In this document: one piece after another, positions 1 through 8,052 of the stretch | Numbering within the stretch: position 1 is the stretch's first letter | Layout of the letters: every line of letters begins with the position of its first letter | Assembly (NCBI RefSeq): GCF_025263265.1 | Contig: NZ_CP079869.1 | Coordinates: 3,968,001-4,032,000 of the forward strand | From: Mycobacterium sp. SMC-4 | GTDB lineage: Bacteria; Actinomycetota; Actinomycetes; Mycobacteriales; Mycobacteriaceae | DNA: 64,000 nt | Direction: 5' to 3' | Notes under the pieces: model-generated | Told to the model about the DNA's origin: nothing | Database searches by the model: none | Seen by the model: only the letters and a program-made list of their open reading frames with translations | Translations under genes and position numbers: made by a program

Positions 1-853
1 GGTCCTTGTCGGGCAGCAGGTCGAGGTTGATGTCGAGATCGGCGACGTCGCGGCTGTTGTCCACGGCGTGCCGCAGCGACAGGAAGCGCCAGTGACCGAC
101 CCGGCGTGGGTCGACTTGGACCGGCCGGCGCGGGTCGGTCTCGTCGATGTCGACGACGAGCACCTGTCCCGGATCGGGTTCGATGTCGTCGTAGTTGGTC
201 ACCTCCGGTGACCCCGAGTACCAGATCCGTCCGGTACCTCCGACCTGCAGGCAGGAGTGCTTGTCGCCCAGCGCCACATAGTGCACGGCGCCCCGTTCGA
301 TGGCGGCCTCGACGCCTGCGAGCCCGATCAGCGACGGACGGTCCTTGTCGGGAACCAGGATGTCGACCGCGCCGTGGCCGACGAGGATGCGGGTGACGTC
401 GTCGGCGGGTAATCCGGCGAGTACCTCGGCGACGAGGTCAGCGGTGGGCGCCTTGGACGACCACGGTGCGGCCACCAGCTCCACCCCCGGGCCGATCTCG
501 TGGACCCCGGGACGATCGAGCACGACCACGTTGTCGGGGCGTTCGGAGGTGAACAGCGGGCTGGTGTACACCGACGCGGCATCGAGTGGGTCGTGGTTGC
601 CCGGCAGCAGGTAGACCGGCACCCCGATGGTGCGCATCGCCTCCAGCGCCTGACTGACCTCGCGCAGCGCGAGCTGGTTGTGCTCGAACACATCGCCGGC
701 CACCACGACGAATTCCGCGCCGGTCTCGGCCGCCAGGGCCCCCAGCGCGGCGACAGCTTCCCGGCGGGCCGACGAATACCGCGGCTGCGCATCGCCGTTG
801 AGGAAGTACCGGGTCATGCCGAGTTGCCAGTCGGCAGTATGCAGAAATCGCAC
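1..853 (-). CDS. Metallophosphoesterase, SbcD-like DNA repair exonuclease family (partial, 3' end off the window)
   Basis: Reading leftwards from a GTG at 853, 284 codons stay open to the window edge, so the C-terminus is missing. The N-terminus has calcineurin-type phosphoesterase motifs: HTADWQLG (D/H metal ligands), VVAGDVFE, LPGNHDPL and, further on, VGHGAVD and ALGDKHS. These are the motif order of SbcD/Mre11-like nucleases. The order matches M. tuberculosis Rv1277 next to Rv1276c, which is divergent there too. In that genome the next gene encodes an AAA/SMC-like ATPase, which would be the expected partner just outside this window. The first codons (VRFLHTADWQLG) fit the family start exactly. 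Function is by family only. Confidence 0.88.
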   Translation of the reverse strand, partial: MRFLHTADWQLGMTRYFLNGDAQPRYSSARREAVAALGALAAETGAEFVVVAGDVFEHNQLALREVSQALEAMRTIGVPVYLLPGNHDPLDAASVYTSPLFTSERPDNVVVLDRPGVHEIGPGVELVAAPWSSKAPTADLVAEVLAGLPADDVTRILVGHGAVDILVPDKDRPSLIGLAGVEAAIERGAVHYVALGDKHSCLQVGGTGRIWYSGSPEVTNYDDIEPDPGQVLVVDIDETDPRRPVQVDPRRVGHWRFLSLRHAVDNSRDVADLDINLDLLPDKD

Positions 854-968
854 GTCGGCCCCCGTTCTGTCCCAGCTCCCGACGAGCTCTTCGTCGGGCA
901 AGGCGAGTGTATGGCCGCCTGCCGACAAGTCCGGGGACGCGCACCGGCATGGCCTAGCCTTGGTGGCC

Positions 969-1481
969 ATGACCGGTACTGTCCGCACGTTGCTGCTGCT
1001 GCGCCATGCCAAGTCCGACTACCCGGACGGGGTGACCGACCACGACCGACCGTTGGCGCCCCGCGGGGTGCGCGAGGGTGCCCTGGCCGGCGACTGGATC
1101 AGGGCGCACGTTCCACCGGTCGACGCGGTGTTGTGCTCGACGGCGCAGCGCACCCGTCAGACGTTGGAACGCACCGGCATCGACGCCCCGGTCCGCTATG
1201 CGGCGCGGGTGTACGACGCCACACCGGGCATCGTGCTCGACGAGATCAACAGCGCCGAAGCGCATTTCGGCGCAGACCCGGCCACACTGCTGGTGGTGGG
1301 ACACGAACCGGTGATGTCCTCGCTGGCGCTGGGCCTGGCCGGCGACAGCGATTCGGAGGCGGCGCGGCAGATCGCGGCGAAGTTCCCCACGTCGTCGGTG
1401 GCGGTGCTGCGCACCGAGACGCCCTGGGCCGGGCTGGAACTCGGGGGCGCGGAGCTGGTGGCGTTCCACACCGCCCGCTGA
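969..1481 (+). CDS. SixA-like phosphohistidine phosphatase (histidine phosphatase superfamily)
   Basis: 170 residues from ATG 969. The RHAKS motif at about residues 12-16 carries the catalytic histidine of the histidine phosphatase (phosphoglycerate mutase-like) fold. A second conserved histidine sits in VGHEPVMSSL, and an Arg lies in STAQRTRQT. The short length and the RHAKS variant point to the SixA subgroup, which removes phosphate from phosphohistidine in other bacteria; the mycobacterial substrate is unknown. Homologue by position and sequence of Rv1276c. The gene is divergent from the metallophosphoesterase with a 115-base gap that must hold both promoters. Upstream in-frame starts (back to 678) would overlap the neighbour and are rejected. 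Confidence 0.85.
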   Translation: MTGTVRTLLLLRHAKSDYPDGVTDHDRPLAPRGVREGALAGDWIRAHVPPVDAVLCSTAQRTRQTLERTGIDAPVRYAARVYDATPGIVLDEINSAEAHFGADPATLLVVGHEPVMSSLALGLAGDSDSEAARQIAAKFPTSSVAVLRTETPWAGLELGGAELVAFHTAR

Positions 1482-1484
1482 CCT

Positions 1485-1535
1485 GCCGAGCGTGCGCGTA
1501 GGGCGGTCGGTGCCGCCGAGCGTGCGTCCAGGGCG
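1485..1535 (+). repeat. Two direct copies of an intergenic repeat (left arm of a split stem-loop)
   Basis: Two 21-base units, 1485-1505 and 1515-1535, share GCCGAGCGTGCG-NNNN-GGGCG immediately after the sixA stop. The second unit contains AGCGTGCGTCCAGGGCG, whose exact reverse complement lies at 3008-3024 on the other side of the IS element. Without the IS the two arms would form a 17-bp stem between the convergent sixA and lprC genes. This looks like a bidirectional terminator or an intergenic repeat. Function is inferred. Confidence 0.6.
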
Positions 1536-1550
1536 CTAATCGCGCCTCAG

Positions 1551-1575
1551 ACTCAATCGGTCGTTGCAACACCTG
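1551..1575 (+). repeat. Left terminal inverted repeat of the IS30 element
   Basis: ACTCAATCGGTCGTTGCAAC begins the left end; it matches the reverse complement of 2966-2990 at 19 of 25 positions, with the longest common run (TGCAACA) on the inner side. Confidence 0.65.
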
Positions 1576-1596
1576 ATTGTTGAGGGGTGTTGTTCG

Positions 1597-2988
1597 ATGG
1601 GGTGGAGTCATCTCGGTGGCAAAGGCGTTCCGGACTCGGTGCGTGAGAGCTTCGATGTGGCGTTGAGGTCGGGATTGGCGCCGACGGCAGCGGCAACAGT
1701 GGCTGGCGTTTGTGGTGCGACCGGCCGTAGGTGGGCGAGGGAGGCTGGTTACAAGCCCGATCCGCGGCACTGTGGCACTCGGTACTCGCCCGCGGTGCGA
1801 GCGGCGTTTTGGGCGGCGATGCATGACGGGGCCACCGTCGTGGCCGCGGCGGTGGCTGCGGGCGTGTCGGAGAATCAGGCACGACGCTGGGTCGCTCAGG
1901 CTGGTTATGTGCCCCTGACCCCTGTCGCTGCCAACGACGACGCCGATGCCGCCCGAGACCTCGATAGCCTACGTCGGCGCGGCCGGCTGACGTTTGACCA
2001 GCGGTGGCGCCTGGAGCGGCTGCTGGCCGCCGGGGCGACGGTAGCTCAAGCCGCTGACGCGTTGGGCCGGGACCGGTCGACGATCTACCGCGAATGTGCC
2101 CGTGGAGCCACCCCCAGCGGGTACCGGGCTGGCGTGGGCCATGACGTCGCTGCCATTAACACTAAGCGGCCCAAGAAGCGCAAGCTCGAGACTGCTTCTG
2201 TGCTGTTGGACGAGGTCGTGACACGCTTGAAGCGGCGCGACAGCCCAGAACAGATTGCGGGCCGGTTGCGCCTTGATTTCCCCGACGATCCGGAGATGTG
2301 GGTGTCCCACGAGACGATCTATCAAGCCCTCTATGTTCAACCCCGTGGGGAACTGGCACGCCTGATCAAGCAGGCACTTCGGTCCGGTCGAACTCACCGA
2401 AAACCTCAGGGCCGCAAAACCAACGAGAGCCGCGGCCAAATCAAAGACATGATCAATATCAGCGAGCGTCCCGCCGAGGCTGATGACCGCGCAATCCCCG
2501 GGCACTGGGAAGGGGACCTCATCCTGGGTAGCACCGCCTCAGCCTCAGCGATCGGCACCATGGTCGAACGGACCACCGGGTTTGTCATGCTGCTGCACCT
2601 GCCCGGTGATCGCACCGCAGCCACCCTGGCCGAGGCGATGAGTGCCAAAATCCCCGAGATCCCGGAGATCCTGCGCCGCTCGTTGACCTGGGACCAGGGC
2701 AAGGAAATGGCCCTACACACCCAGATCACCCAGGCCACCGGCCTGCCCATCTACTTCTGCGACCCCCACAGCCCCTGGCAGCGCGGCACCAACGAAAACA
2801 CCAACGGCCTCCTACGCCAATACTTCCCCAAAAGCACTGACCTGTCGTTCTACGGTCCAGGCTGGCTCGACCAAGTCGCCGCCGAGCTCAACTCCCGTCC
2901 CCGCAAACGCCACGGCTGGCGCACGCCCGCAGAAGAACTCGACCGTCTACTCTCAGACCCGTCCACATTTGTTGCAGCCACCGCTTGA
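1597..2988 (+). CDS. IS30-family transposase with duplicated N-terminal helix-turn-helix
   Basis: 463 residues from ATG 1597, chosen because GAGGGG lies about 10 bases upstream; a TTG at 1564 would add 11 residues but falls inside the terminal repeat. The catalytic DDE triad is visible: D307 in HWEGDLILG, D366 in LTWDQGKEM and E400 in RGTNENTNGLL, with the 33-residue D-E spacing of the IS30 family. A helix-turn-helix of IS30 type spans about residues 130-170 (TFDQRW...GRDRSTIYRE). Before it are two similar segments of about 45 residues (around 11-55 and 60-105), each ending in RRW-x3-AGY, which look like a duplicated DNA-binding unit. This makes the protein longer than typical IS30 transposases of roughly 320-390 residues. 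The frame is intact and the element may be active. Confidence 0.93.
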   Translation: MGWSHLGGKGVPDSVRESFDVALRSGLAPTAAATVAGVCGATGRRWAREAGYKPDPRHCGTRYSPAVRAAFWAAMHDGATVVAAAVAAGVSENQARRWVAQAGYVPLTPVAANDDADAARDLDSLRRRGRLTFDQRWRLERLLAAGATVAQAADALGRDRSTIYRECARGATPSGYRAGVGHDVAAINTKRPKKRKLETASVLLDEVVTRLKRRDSPEQIAGRLRLDFPDDPEMWVSHETIYQALYVQPRGELARLIKQALRSGRTHRKPQGRKTNESRGQIKDMINISERPAEADDRAIPGHWEGDLILGSTASASAIGTMVERTTGFVMLLHLPGDRTAATLAEAMSAKIPEIPEILRRSLTWDQGKEMALHTQITQATGLPIYFCDPHSPWQRGTNENTNGLLRQYFPKSTDLSFYGPGWLDQVAAELNSRPRKRHGWRTPAEELDRLLSDPSTFVAATA

Positions 2989-2990
2989 AT
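2966..2990 (-). repeat. Right terminal inverted repeat of the IS30 element
   Basis: Reverse complement begins ATTCAAGCGGTGGCTGCAAC and pairs with the left end at 1551-1575. It overlaps the last codons and stop of the transposase. Confidence 0.65.
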
Positions 2991-3006
2991 CCGGCCGCCT
3001 CGGATC

Positions 3007-3062
3007 CGCCCTGGACGCACGCTGGGCGCGAATCCTACACACTGAGCGCACGCTGGGCGCTC
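3007..3062 (-). repeat. Two inverted copies of the intergenic repeat (right arm of the split stem-loop)
   Basis: On the minus strand two units beginning GCGCCCAGCGTGCG occur, at 3007-3029 and about 3040-3062. The unit at 3007-3029 contains the exact complement of AGCGTGCGTCCAGGGCG from the left arm at 1519-1535. The repeat lies just beyond the 3' end of the lprC-like gene. Confidence 0.6.
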
Positions 3063-3096
3063 GGACCGAATAACGTTCGGCACGAAGGCGATCTGG

Positions 3097-3636
3097 TCAG
3101 GCGCGGGTCGCCAGTGTCAGCTCCATGAGTTTGATCGCCTTGGCGCATGCGTCGATGCCGGGTGCCTGCGGGTTGACCCACCAGCCGACCACGCCGGCCG
3201 CGTCGCTGGCCACTCCGCACGCGCCGTTGGGATCGTCGGGCCGCATCACGAACGACGTGATACCCGCGATCGAGCGGTTCTCGATCTGGTAACCCAACTC
3301 TTCGGCAACCTCACGCTCGTTGTCGAGACTGCCCAGTTCGAACCAGAAGCGGGTGATGTCGACCAGTCCGGCCGGGTTGGCGGCCTGCCACCGACACACC
3401 GCTCCGACGAAGGTGCTCTGGATATCCAGCGGATCTGCCCCGACGGTCTCGGCCAGAATGTCCTCGGTGAGCACCTCGCACTCCTTGAGCAGGTTGGGGT
3501 ACTGCCGTTCGGAATCGTAGTTGCGAGGGGTGCTGCCGGACCCGGCCTTGGCCGCGGTGCCGTCCACCGTTTGAGTGCAGCCGGTCAGGGTCAGCAACGC
3601 AGCTGCCGCGGCCACCAGCGCGCGCCGCCCCCTCAT
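3097..3636 (-). CDS. lprC: DUF3558-family lipoprotein, LprC-like
   Basis: 179 residues. A lipoprotein signal peptide is clear: Arg-rich n-region, Ala/Leu-rich h-region and lipobox LTGC with the acylated Cys near residue 20. The mature part has conserved cysteines (CEVL, VCRW, NGACG, IDACAKA) typical of DUF3558 lipoproteins of mycobacteria. It should be anchored on the outer face of the plasma membrane. The ATG at 3636 overlaps the stop of the preceding lprB-like gene by 4 bases (ATGA), so the pair is translationally coupled. The order matches M. tuberculosis lprB-lprC (Rv1274-Rv1275) beside the same ABC transporter. Molecular function is unknown. Confidence 0.85.
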   Translation of the reverse strand: MRGRRALVAAAAALLTLTGCTQTVDGTAAKAGSGSTPRNYDSERQYPNLLKECEVLTEDILAETVGADPLDIQSTFVGAVCRWQAANPAGLVDITRFWFELGSLDNEREVAEELGYQIENRSIAGITSFVMRPDDPNGACGVASDAAGVVGWWVNPQAPGIDACAKAIKLMELTLATRA

Positions 3637-4217
3637 TTCGCGTTCACGATCGATTGCCGGGTCAATTCCTTGGCCACCTCACAGGCGTCGGGAAACGGAG
3701 GCATGCCGTAGCTGATCGACCACTCGATGAAGTCGTCCTCGAACTGGATGCCGACCTCGCACAGGTTGACGCCGTAGACCGGGTCTTCGTTGATGCCGAT
3801 GAACCCGTCATGACCCTCGATGTTGAGGTCCTCGACGCTGGTGCGCGACAGTTCCATGGTCTTGCGTTCACGCCCGATGGGGCTGCCGCGGAACCAGGTG
3901 AACGAAAAATGCGGACCCAGGATGCTGCCACCGGCCAACCACTGGCAGCCCACCGACGTCTTGGCGGTGTTCACCAGTCCCTGCACACGGGTCTGTCGGG
4001 TGATCTCCTCATCGCTGATACCGCCGCACTGCGGGAAGAACGGCCCGTGTGCGATGTCTTCGTTCTGCGCCTCGGTGGGCGGCACCTGCGGAGCGGGCGA
4101 CTGACCGTCGGAGCACCCGGCCAGCACCGGGAACACGGCTGCCAGCGCGACGGCCAGCGCGGAACGCACCCGGGATACCGCGGCAGGCCGGCTGATGCTG
4201 CGCTGGCTGTGGTTCAC
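3633..4217 (-). CDS. lprB: DUF3558-family lipoprotein, LprB-like
   Basis: 194 residues from GTG 4217 (VNHSQRS); a longer in-frame start at 4250 would add 11 residues before the signal sequence. Signal peptide with lipobox LAGC followed by SDGQ. The mature domain is DUF3558-like, with CGG, SVGCQW, VNLCEVG and PDACEVA cysteines. It is paralogous to the following lprC-like gene and coupled to it by ATGA. Divergent from the ABC exporter genes across 126 bases. No biochemical role is established for this family to my knowledge. Confidence 0.83.
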   Translation of the reverse strand: MNHSQRSISRPAAVSRVRSALAVALAAVFPVLAGCSDGQSPAPQVPPTEAQNEDIAHGPFFPQCGGISDEEITRQTRVQGLVNTAKTSVGCQWLAGGSILGPHFSFTWFRGSPIGRERKTMELSRTSVEDLNIEGHDGFIGINEDPVYGVNLCEVGIQFEDDFIEWSISYGMPPFPDACEVAKELTRQSIVNAK

Positions 4218-4343
4218 GCCATGCACTGTAGCGGCAGCGCGCGCGCCCAACCACCGACAGGCCGGGTGAGCAGGGGATTTAACGAATTCTCAGGTGGGTC
4301 AGCCGAACACGTCGGCGCGGCGCTGGTGTGCGAGAGTAGCGGG

Positions 4344-6086
4344 ATGCTCTGGGGGCTGCTCCGCCGGCATGTGCGGCCGTATCGCCGGTTGCTGGCCGTG
4401 GTCGCCGCACTCCAGGTGGTCAGCACGCTGGCGACGCTGTACCTGCCGACGGTCAACGCGGCGATCATCGACGACGGCGTCGCGCTGGGGAACCTGCGCC
4501 GCATTGTCGAGCTCGGACTGGTGATGCTGGCGGTCACCGCCGTCCAGGTGGTCTGCGCCGTCGGCGCGGTGTACTTCGGCTCGCGCGCGGCGATGGGCTT
4601 CGGACGCGACCTGCGCTCGGTGTTGTTCCACCATGTCACCGGGTTCTCCGCCGAGGAGACCGCGCGCTTCGGGGCGCCGTCTCTGCTGACCCGGACCACC
4701 AACGACGTCCAGCAGATCCAGCTGCTGCTCCAGCTGACCTGCACCATGCTGATCACCGCCCCGATCATGTCGGTGGGCGGCATCTTCATGGCGATCCACC
4801 AGGACGCCGGCTTGTCCTGGCTGCTGCTGGTCAGCGTTCCGGTGCTGGCCGCGGCCAACTACTGGATCGTGTCGCATCTGCTGCCGATCTTTCGGCGCCT
4901 ACAAGGACAGATCGACGGCATCAACCGGGTGATGCGCGAGCAGCTGACCGGACTGCGGGTGGTCCGGGCCTTCGCCCGGGAGCCGCACGAGCGTGCCCGC
5001 TTCGCCGAGGCCAACCACGCGCTGGCCGGCACCGCGCTGGAGGCGGGACGGTGGCAGGCGCTGATGCTGCCGGTCACCACCCTGGTCATCAACGTCTCCA
5101 GCGTGGCGCTGATCTGGTTCGGCGGTCTGCGCATCGACGCCGGCCAGATGCAGGTCGGATCGTTGATCGCATTCCTGTCCTACTTCATGCAGATCCTGCT
5201 GGCCGTGCTGATGGCGACGTTCATCCTGGTCATCATCCCGCGCGCCTCGGTGTGCGCCGAGCGGATCACCGAGGTGCTCGACACCCAACCCGCCGTCGAG
5301 AACCATCCCGCACCCGACGCACCGGCCACCGTCACCGGCGAAATCCGGTTCGCGTCGGCGACTTTCAGCTACCCCGGCGCAGACCGCCCGGTGCTGCAGG
5401 ACGTTTCGCTGACGGTTCGGCCTGGGACCACCACCGCGGTTGTCGGGTCCACCGGCTCGGGGAAGTCGACGCTGATCTCACTGATCTGCCGGCTCTACGA
5501 CGTCACCGGGGGGGCGGTGCTGTTGGACGGGACCGATGTGCGCGACTACGACATCGAGCGGTTGTGGAGCCTCATCGGCCTGGTGCCGCAGCGCGGCTAT
5601 CTGTTCTCCGGAACCGTGGCCGACAACCTGGCGCTCGGCGCGACACCGGGACGTGAGGTCACCGAGGAACAGATGTGGGCGGCGCTGCGGGTCGCAGGTA
5701 TCGACGACTTCGTCGCCGCGCACCCCGACAGACTCCAGATGCCGGTGGCCCAAGGCGGGATGAACTTCTCGGGCGGACAACGTCAGCGGCTGGCCATTGC
5801 CCGCGCGGTGATCCGCCGGCCCGCGATCTACCTGTTCGACGACGCGTTCTCGGCCCTCGACGTGCACACCGACGCACGGGTCCGACAGGCTCTGCGCGAG
5901 GTGTCGGCAGAGGCCACGGTCGTCATGGTCTCCCAACGCATCTCGACAGTGGCCGGCGCCGACCAGATCGTGGTGCTCGACGACGGCCGGGTGGTGGGCA
6001 CCGGCAGCCACGACGACCTGCTGCGGACGTGTCAGACCTACCGGGAGTTCGCCGAGTCCCAAGGGGTCCGGACGGGCCGCCGGTGA
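4344..6086 (+). CDS. ABC exporter half-transporter (Rv1273c-like), degenerate Walker B Glu
   Basis: 580 residues from ATG 4344; the open frame upstream to 3654 is antisense to lprB and is not used. The N-terminal half is a six-helix type IV exporter transmembrane domain (from [16 protein letters not shown]). The C-terminal ATPase domain has Walker [11 protein letters not shown]-loop [10 protein letters not shown], signature [14 protein letters not shown] and Walker [13 protein letters not shown]. The second Asp in FDD stands where the catalytic Glu normally is, so this subunit supplies a degenerate ATP site. The following half-transporter overlaps by 4 bases, so the two form a heterodimer like M. 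tuberculosis Rv1273c/Rv1272c. The substrate cannot be read from sequence; a lipid or drug is likely by family. Confidence 0.92.
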   Translation: MLWGLLRRHVRPYRRLLAVVAALQVVSTLATLYLPTVNAAIIDDGVALGNLRRIVELGLVMLAVTAVQVVCAVGAVYFGSRAAMGFGRDLRSVLFHHVTGFSAEETARFGAPSLLTRTTNDVQQIQLLLQLTCTMLITAPIMSVGGIFMAIHQDAGLSWLLLVSVPVLAAANYWIVSHLLPIFRRLQGQIDGINRVMREQLTGLRVVRAFAREPHERARFAEANHALAGTALEAGRWQALMLPVTTLVINVSSVALIWFGGLRIDAGQMQVGSLIAFLSYFMQILLAVLMATFILVIIPRASVCAERITEVLDTQPAVENHPAPDAPATVTGEIRFASATFSYPGADRPVLQDVSLTVRPGTTTAVVGSTGSGKSTLISLICRLYDVTGGAVLLDGTDVRDYDIERLWSLIGLVPQRGYLFSGTVADNLALGATPGREVTEEQMWAALRVAGIDDFVAAHPDRLQMPVAQGGMNFSGGQRQRLAIARAVIRRPAIYLFDDAFSALDVHTDARVRQALREVSAEATVVMVSQRISTVAGADQIVVLDDGRVVGTGSHDDLLRTCQTYREFAESQGVRTGRR

Positions 6087-7984
6087 ACGCGCCGTTGGCC
6101 CGCCCGATGCGGATGGGCGAACCGCCTCAGGCCCGGTCGCGCGATTTCAAGGGCTCGGCGATCCGGCTGCTGAAGCTGCTCGCGCCCAACCGGGCGATGA
6201 CGGCCGCGGTGATGGTGCTCGGCGTTGGCGGCATTGCGATCGGCGTGATCGGACCGCGGATCCTCGGACATGCGACCGACCTGCTGTTCGACGGCGTGAT
6301 CGGCCGCCAGCTGCCCGCCGGCCTGACCCGCGAGCAGGCCATCGAGGCGGCCCGCGCACGCGGTGAGGACAGGTTCGCCGATTTGTTGTCGGGCTCCGGC
6401 GCGGTCCCCGGACAAGGCGTCGACTTCGCTGCGGTAGCCCGCACGCTGGCACTGGCGTTGGCGTTGTACCTGATTGCCGCACTGATGGTCTGGCTGCAGG
6501 CCCGGCTGCTCAACGTCGTGGTGCAGCGCACCATCGCCGGGCTGCGGAGCTCGGTCGAGGACAAAGTGCACCGGCTGCCGCTGCGCTACTTCGACACCCG
6601 ACAACGCGGCGAGGTGCTCAGCCGGACCACCAACGACGTCGACAACCTGCAGCAGTCGCTGGCCATGTCGATCACCCAGCTGCTGACTTCGGTGCTGACC
6701 GTTGTGGCGGTACTGGTGATGATGCTGACGATCTCACCGCTGCTGACCCTGCTGACCGTCGTCACCGTGCCGTTGTCGCTGTGGGTGACCCGCTCGATCG
6801 CGCGGCGGTCACGCACCCTGTTCGTCGCTCAGTGGACCAATACCGGAAAACTCAACGCACACATCGAGGAGACCTACAGCGGCTTCACCGTGGTGAAGAC
6901 CTTCGGTCACCGCGCGCAAGCCGAGGAACGGTTCCGCGAGCTCAACGACGACGTCTACCAGGCCAGCTTCGGGGCACAGTTCCTGTCCGGCCTGGTCTCC
7001 CCGGCCACCATCTTCATCGGCAACCTCAGCTACGTGGCGGTCGCGGTCGTCGGCGGCCTGCAAGTCGCCACCGGGCAGATCACGCTGGGCAGCATCCAGG
7101 CCTTCATCCAATACGTCCGGCAGTTCAACCAGCCGCTGACCCAGATCGCCGGGATGTACAACACCATGCAGTCCGGAGTGGCCAGCGCCGAGCGGGTATT
7201 CGACCTGCTCGACGCCGAGGAGGAGACACCGGACGCGGTGCGGCCACTGCCCGCCCCCATCGGCGGCGGCGGACGGGTGGAGTTCGAGCACGTGCGGTTC
7301 GGCTATCAGCCCGCTACCCCGGTCATCGAGGACCTGTCCCTGGTGGTCGAGCCGGGCACCACCGTGGCCATCGTCGGACCGACCGGTGCCGGCAAGACGA
7401 CGCTGGTGAACCTGTTGATGCGGTTCTACGAACTGGATTCGGGCCGGATCCTGCTCGACGGCGTCGACATCGCGTCGGTCAGCCGCGACTCGCTGCGTTC
7501 GCGGATCGGCATGGTGCTGCAGGACACCTGGCTCTTCGCCGGCACGATCTATGACAACATCGCCTACGGCCGGCCCGATGCAACCCGCGACGAGGTACTC
7601 GACGCGGCCCGCGCGGCCTATGTGGACCGGTTCGTGCACACGCTGCCCGACGGTTATGACACCCGGGTCAACGATGGCGGCACCAACATCAGCGCCGGGG
7701 AGAAGCAACTCATCACGATCGCCAGAGCCGTTCTGGCACGACCCCAGCTGCTGGTGCTCGACGAGGCGACCAGCTCCGTGGACACCCGCACCGAGGTACT
7801 GATCCAGCGGGCGATGACCCGACTGCGCCGCGACCGCACCAGTTTCATCATCGCCCATCGACTTTCGACGATCCGGGACGCCGACGTGATCCTGGTGCTC
7901 GACGCGGGCCGGATCGTGGAGCAGGGCAGTCACCAGGAGCTGGCGGCCGCCCGGGGTGCGTACTGGGCGATGACGCAGGCCTGA
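6083..7984 (+). CDS. ABC exporter half-transporter (Rv1272c-like), degenerate signature motif
   Basis: 633 residues from GTG 6083, which overlaps the stop of the previous subunit (GTGA). Transmembrane domain about residues 30-370, including an inserted extracytoplasmic stretch (about 75-125, rich in Arg, Glu and Gly) between the first helices. ATPase domain: Walker [11 protein letters not shown]-loop [11 protein letters not shown], signature [14 protein letters not shown] (canonical LSGGQ replaced by ISAGE), Walker [13 protein letters not shown] with an intact Glu and H-loop IIAHRLST. The altered signature would face the degenerate Walker B of the partner, giving one working and one non-working ATP site, as in TM287/288-type exporters. 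Confidence 0.92.
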   Translation: MNAPLARPMRMGEPPQARSRDFKGSAIRLLKLLAPNRAMTAAVMVLGVGGIAIGVIGPRILGHATDLLFDGVIGRQLPAGLTREQAIEAARARGEDRFADLLSGSGAVPGQGVDFAAVARTLALALALYLIAALMVWLQARLLNVVVQRTIAGLRSSVEDKVHRLPLRYFDTRQRGEVLSRTTNDVDNLQQSLAMSITQLLTSVLTVVAVLVMMLTISPLLTLLTVVTVPLSLWVTRSIARRSRTLFVAQWTNTGKLNAHIEETYSGFTVVKTFGHRAQAEERFRELNDDVYQASFGAQFLSGLVSPATIFIGNLSYVAVAVVGGLQVATGQITLGSIQAFIQYVRQFNQPLTQIAGMYNTMQSGVASAERVFDLLDAEEETPDAVRPLPAPIGGGGRVEFEHVRFGYQPATPVIEDLSLVVEPGTTVAIVGPTGAGKTTLVNLLMRFYELDSGRILLDGVDIASVSRDSLRSRIGMVLQDTWLFAGTIYDNIAYGRPDATRDEVLDAARAAYVDRFVHTLPDGYDTRVNDGGTNISAGEKQLITIARAVLARPQLLVLDEATSSVDTRTEVLIQRAMTRLRRDRTSFIIAHRLSTIRDADVILVLDAGRIVEQGSHQELAAARGAYWAMTQA

Positions 7985-8052
7985 AGCCTGCTGAGCACAT
8001 TGCTCAATTGCGTTCCGCGGACACGCCGCGCGCGCTCGGGCAGCATGGCCGC

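Larger units (their letters stand above)
1550..2991 (+). mobile_element. IS30-family insertion sequence
   Basis: A single transposase gene is flanked by imperfect terminal inverted repeats (1551-1575 against 2966-2990, 19 of 25 positions matching). The exact outer ends are uncertain by a few bases. A near-identical octamer, CGCCTCAG at 1543-1550 and CGCCTCGG at 2996-3003, lies at the edges but is not a clean target duplication. The element sits between the convergent sixA-like and lprC-like genes and interrupts an intergenic inverted repeat, so it disrupts no coding region. Confidence 0.85.

Noticed and set aside
1543..3003. Target-site duplication of the IS30 element (CGCCTCAG/CGCCTCGG)
   Set aside because: The two octamers differ at one base, are offset from the inverted-repeat ends, and are longer than the 2-3 bp usual for IS30.
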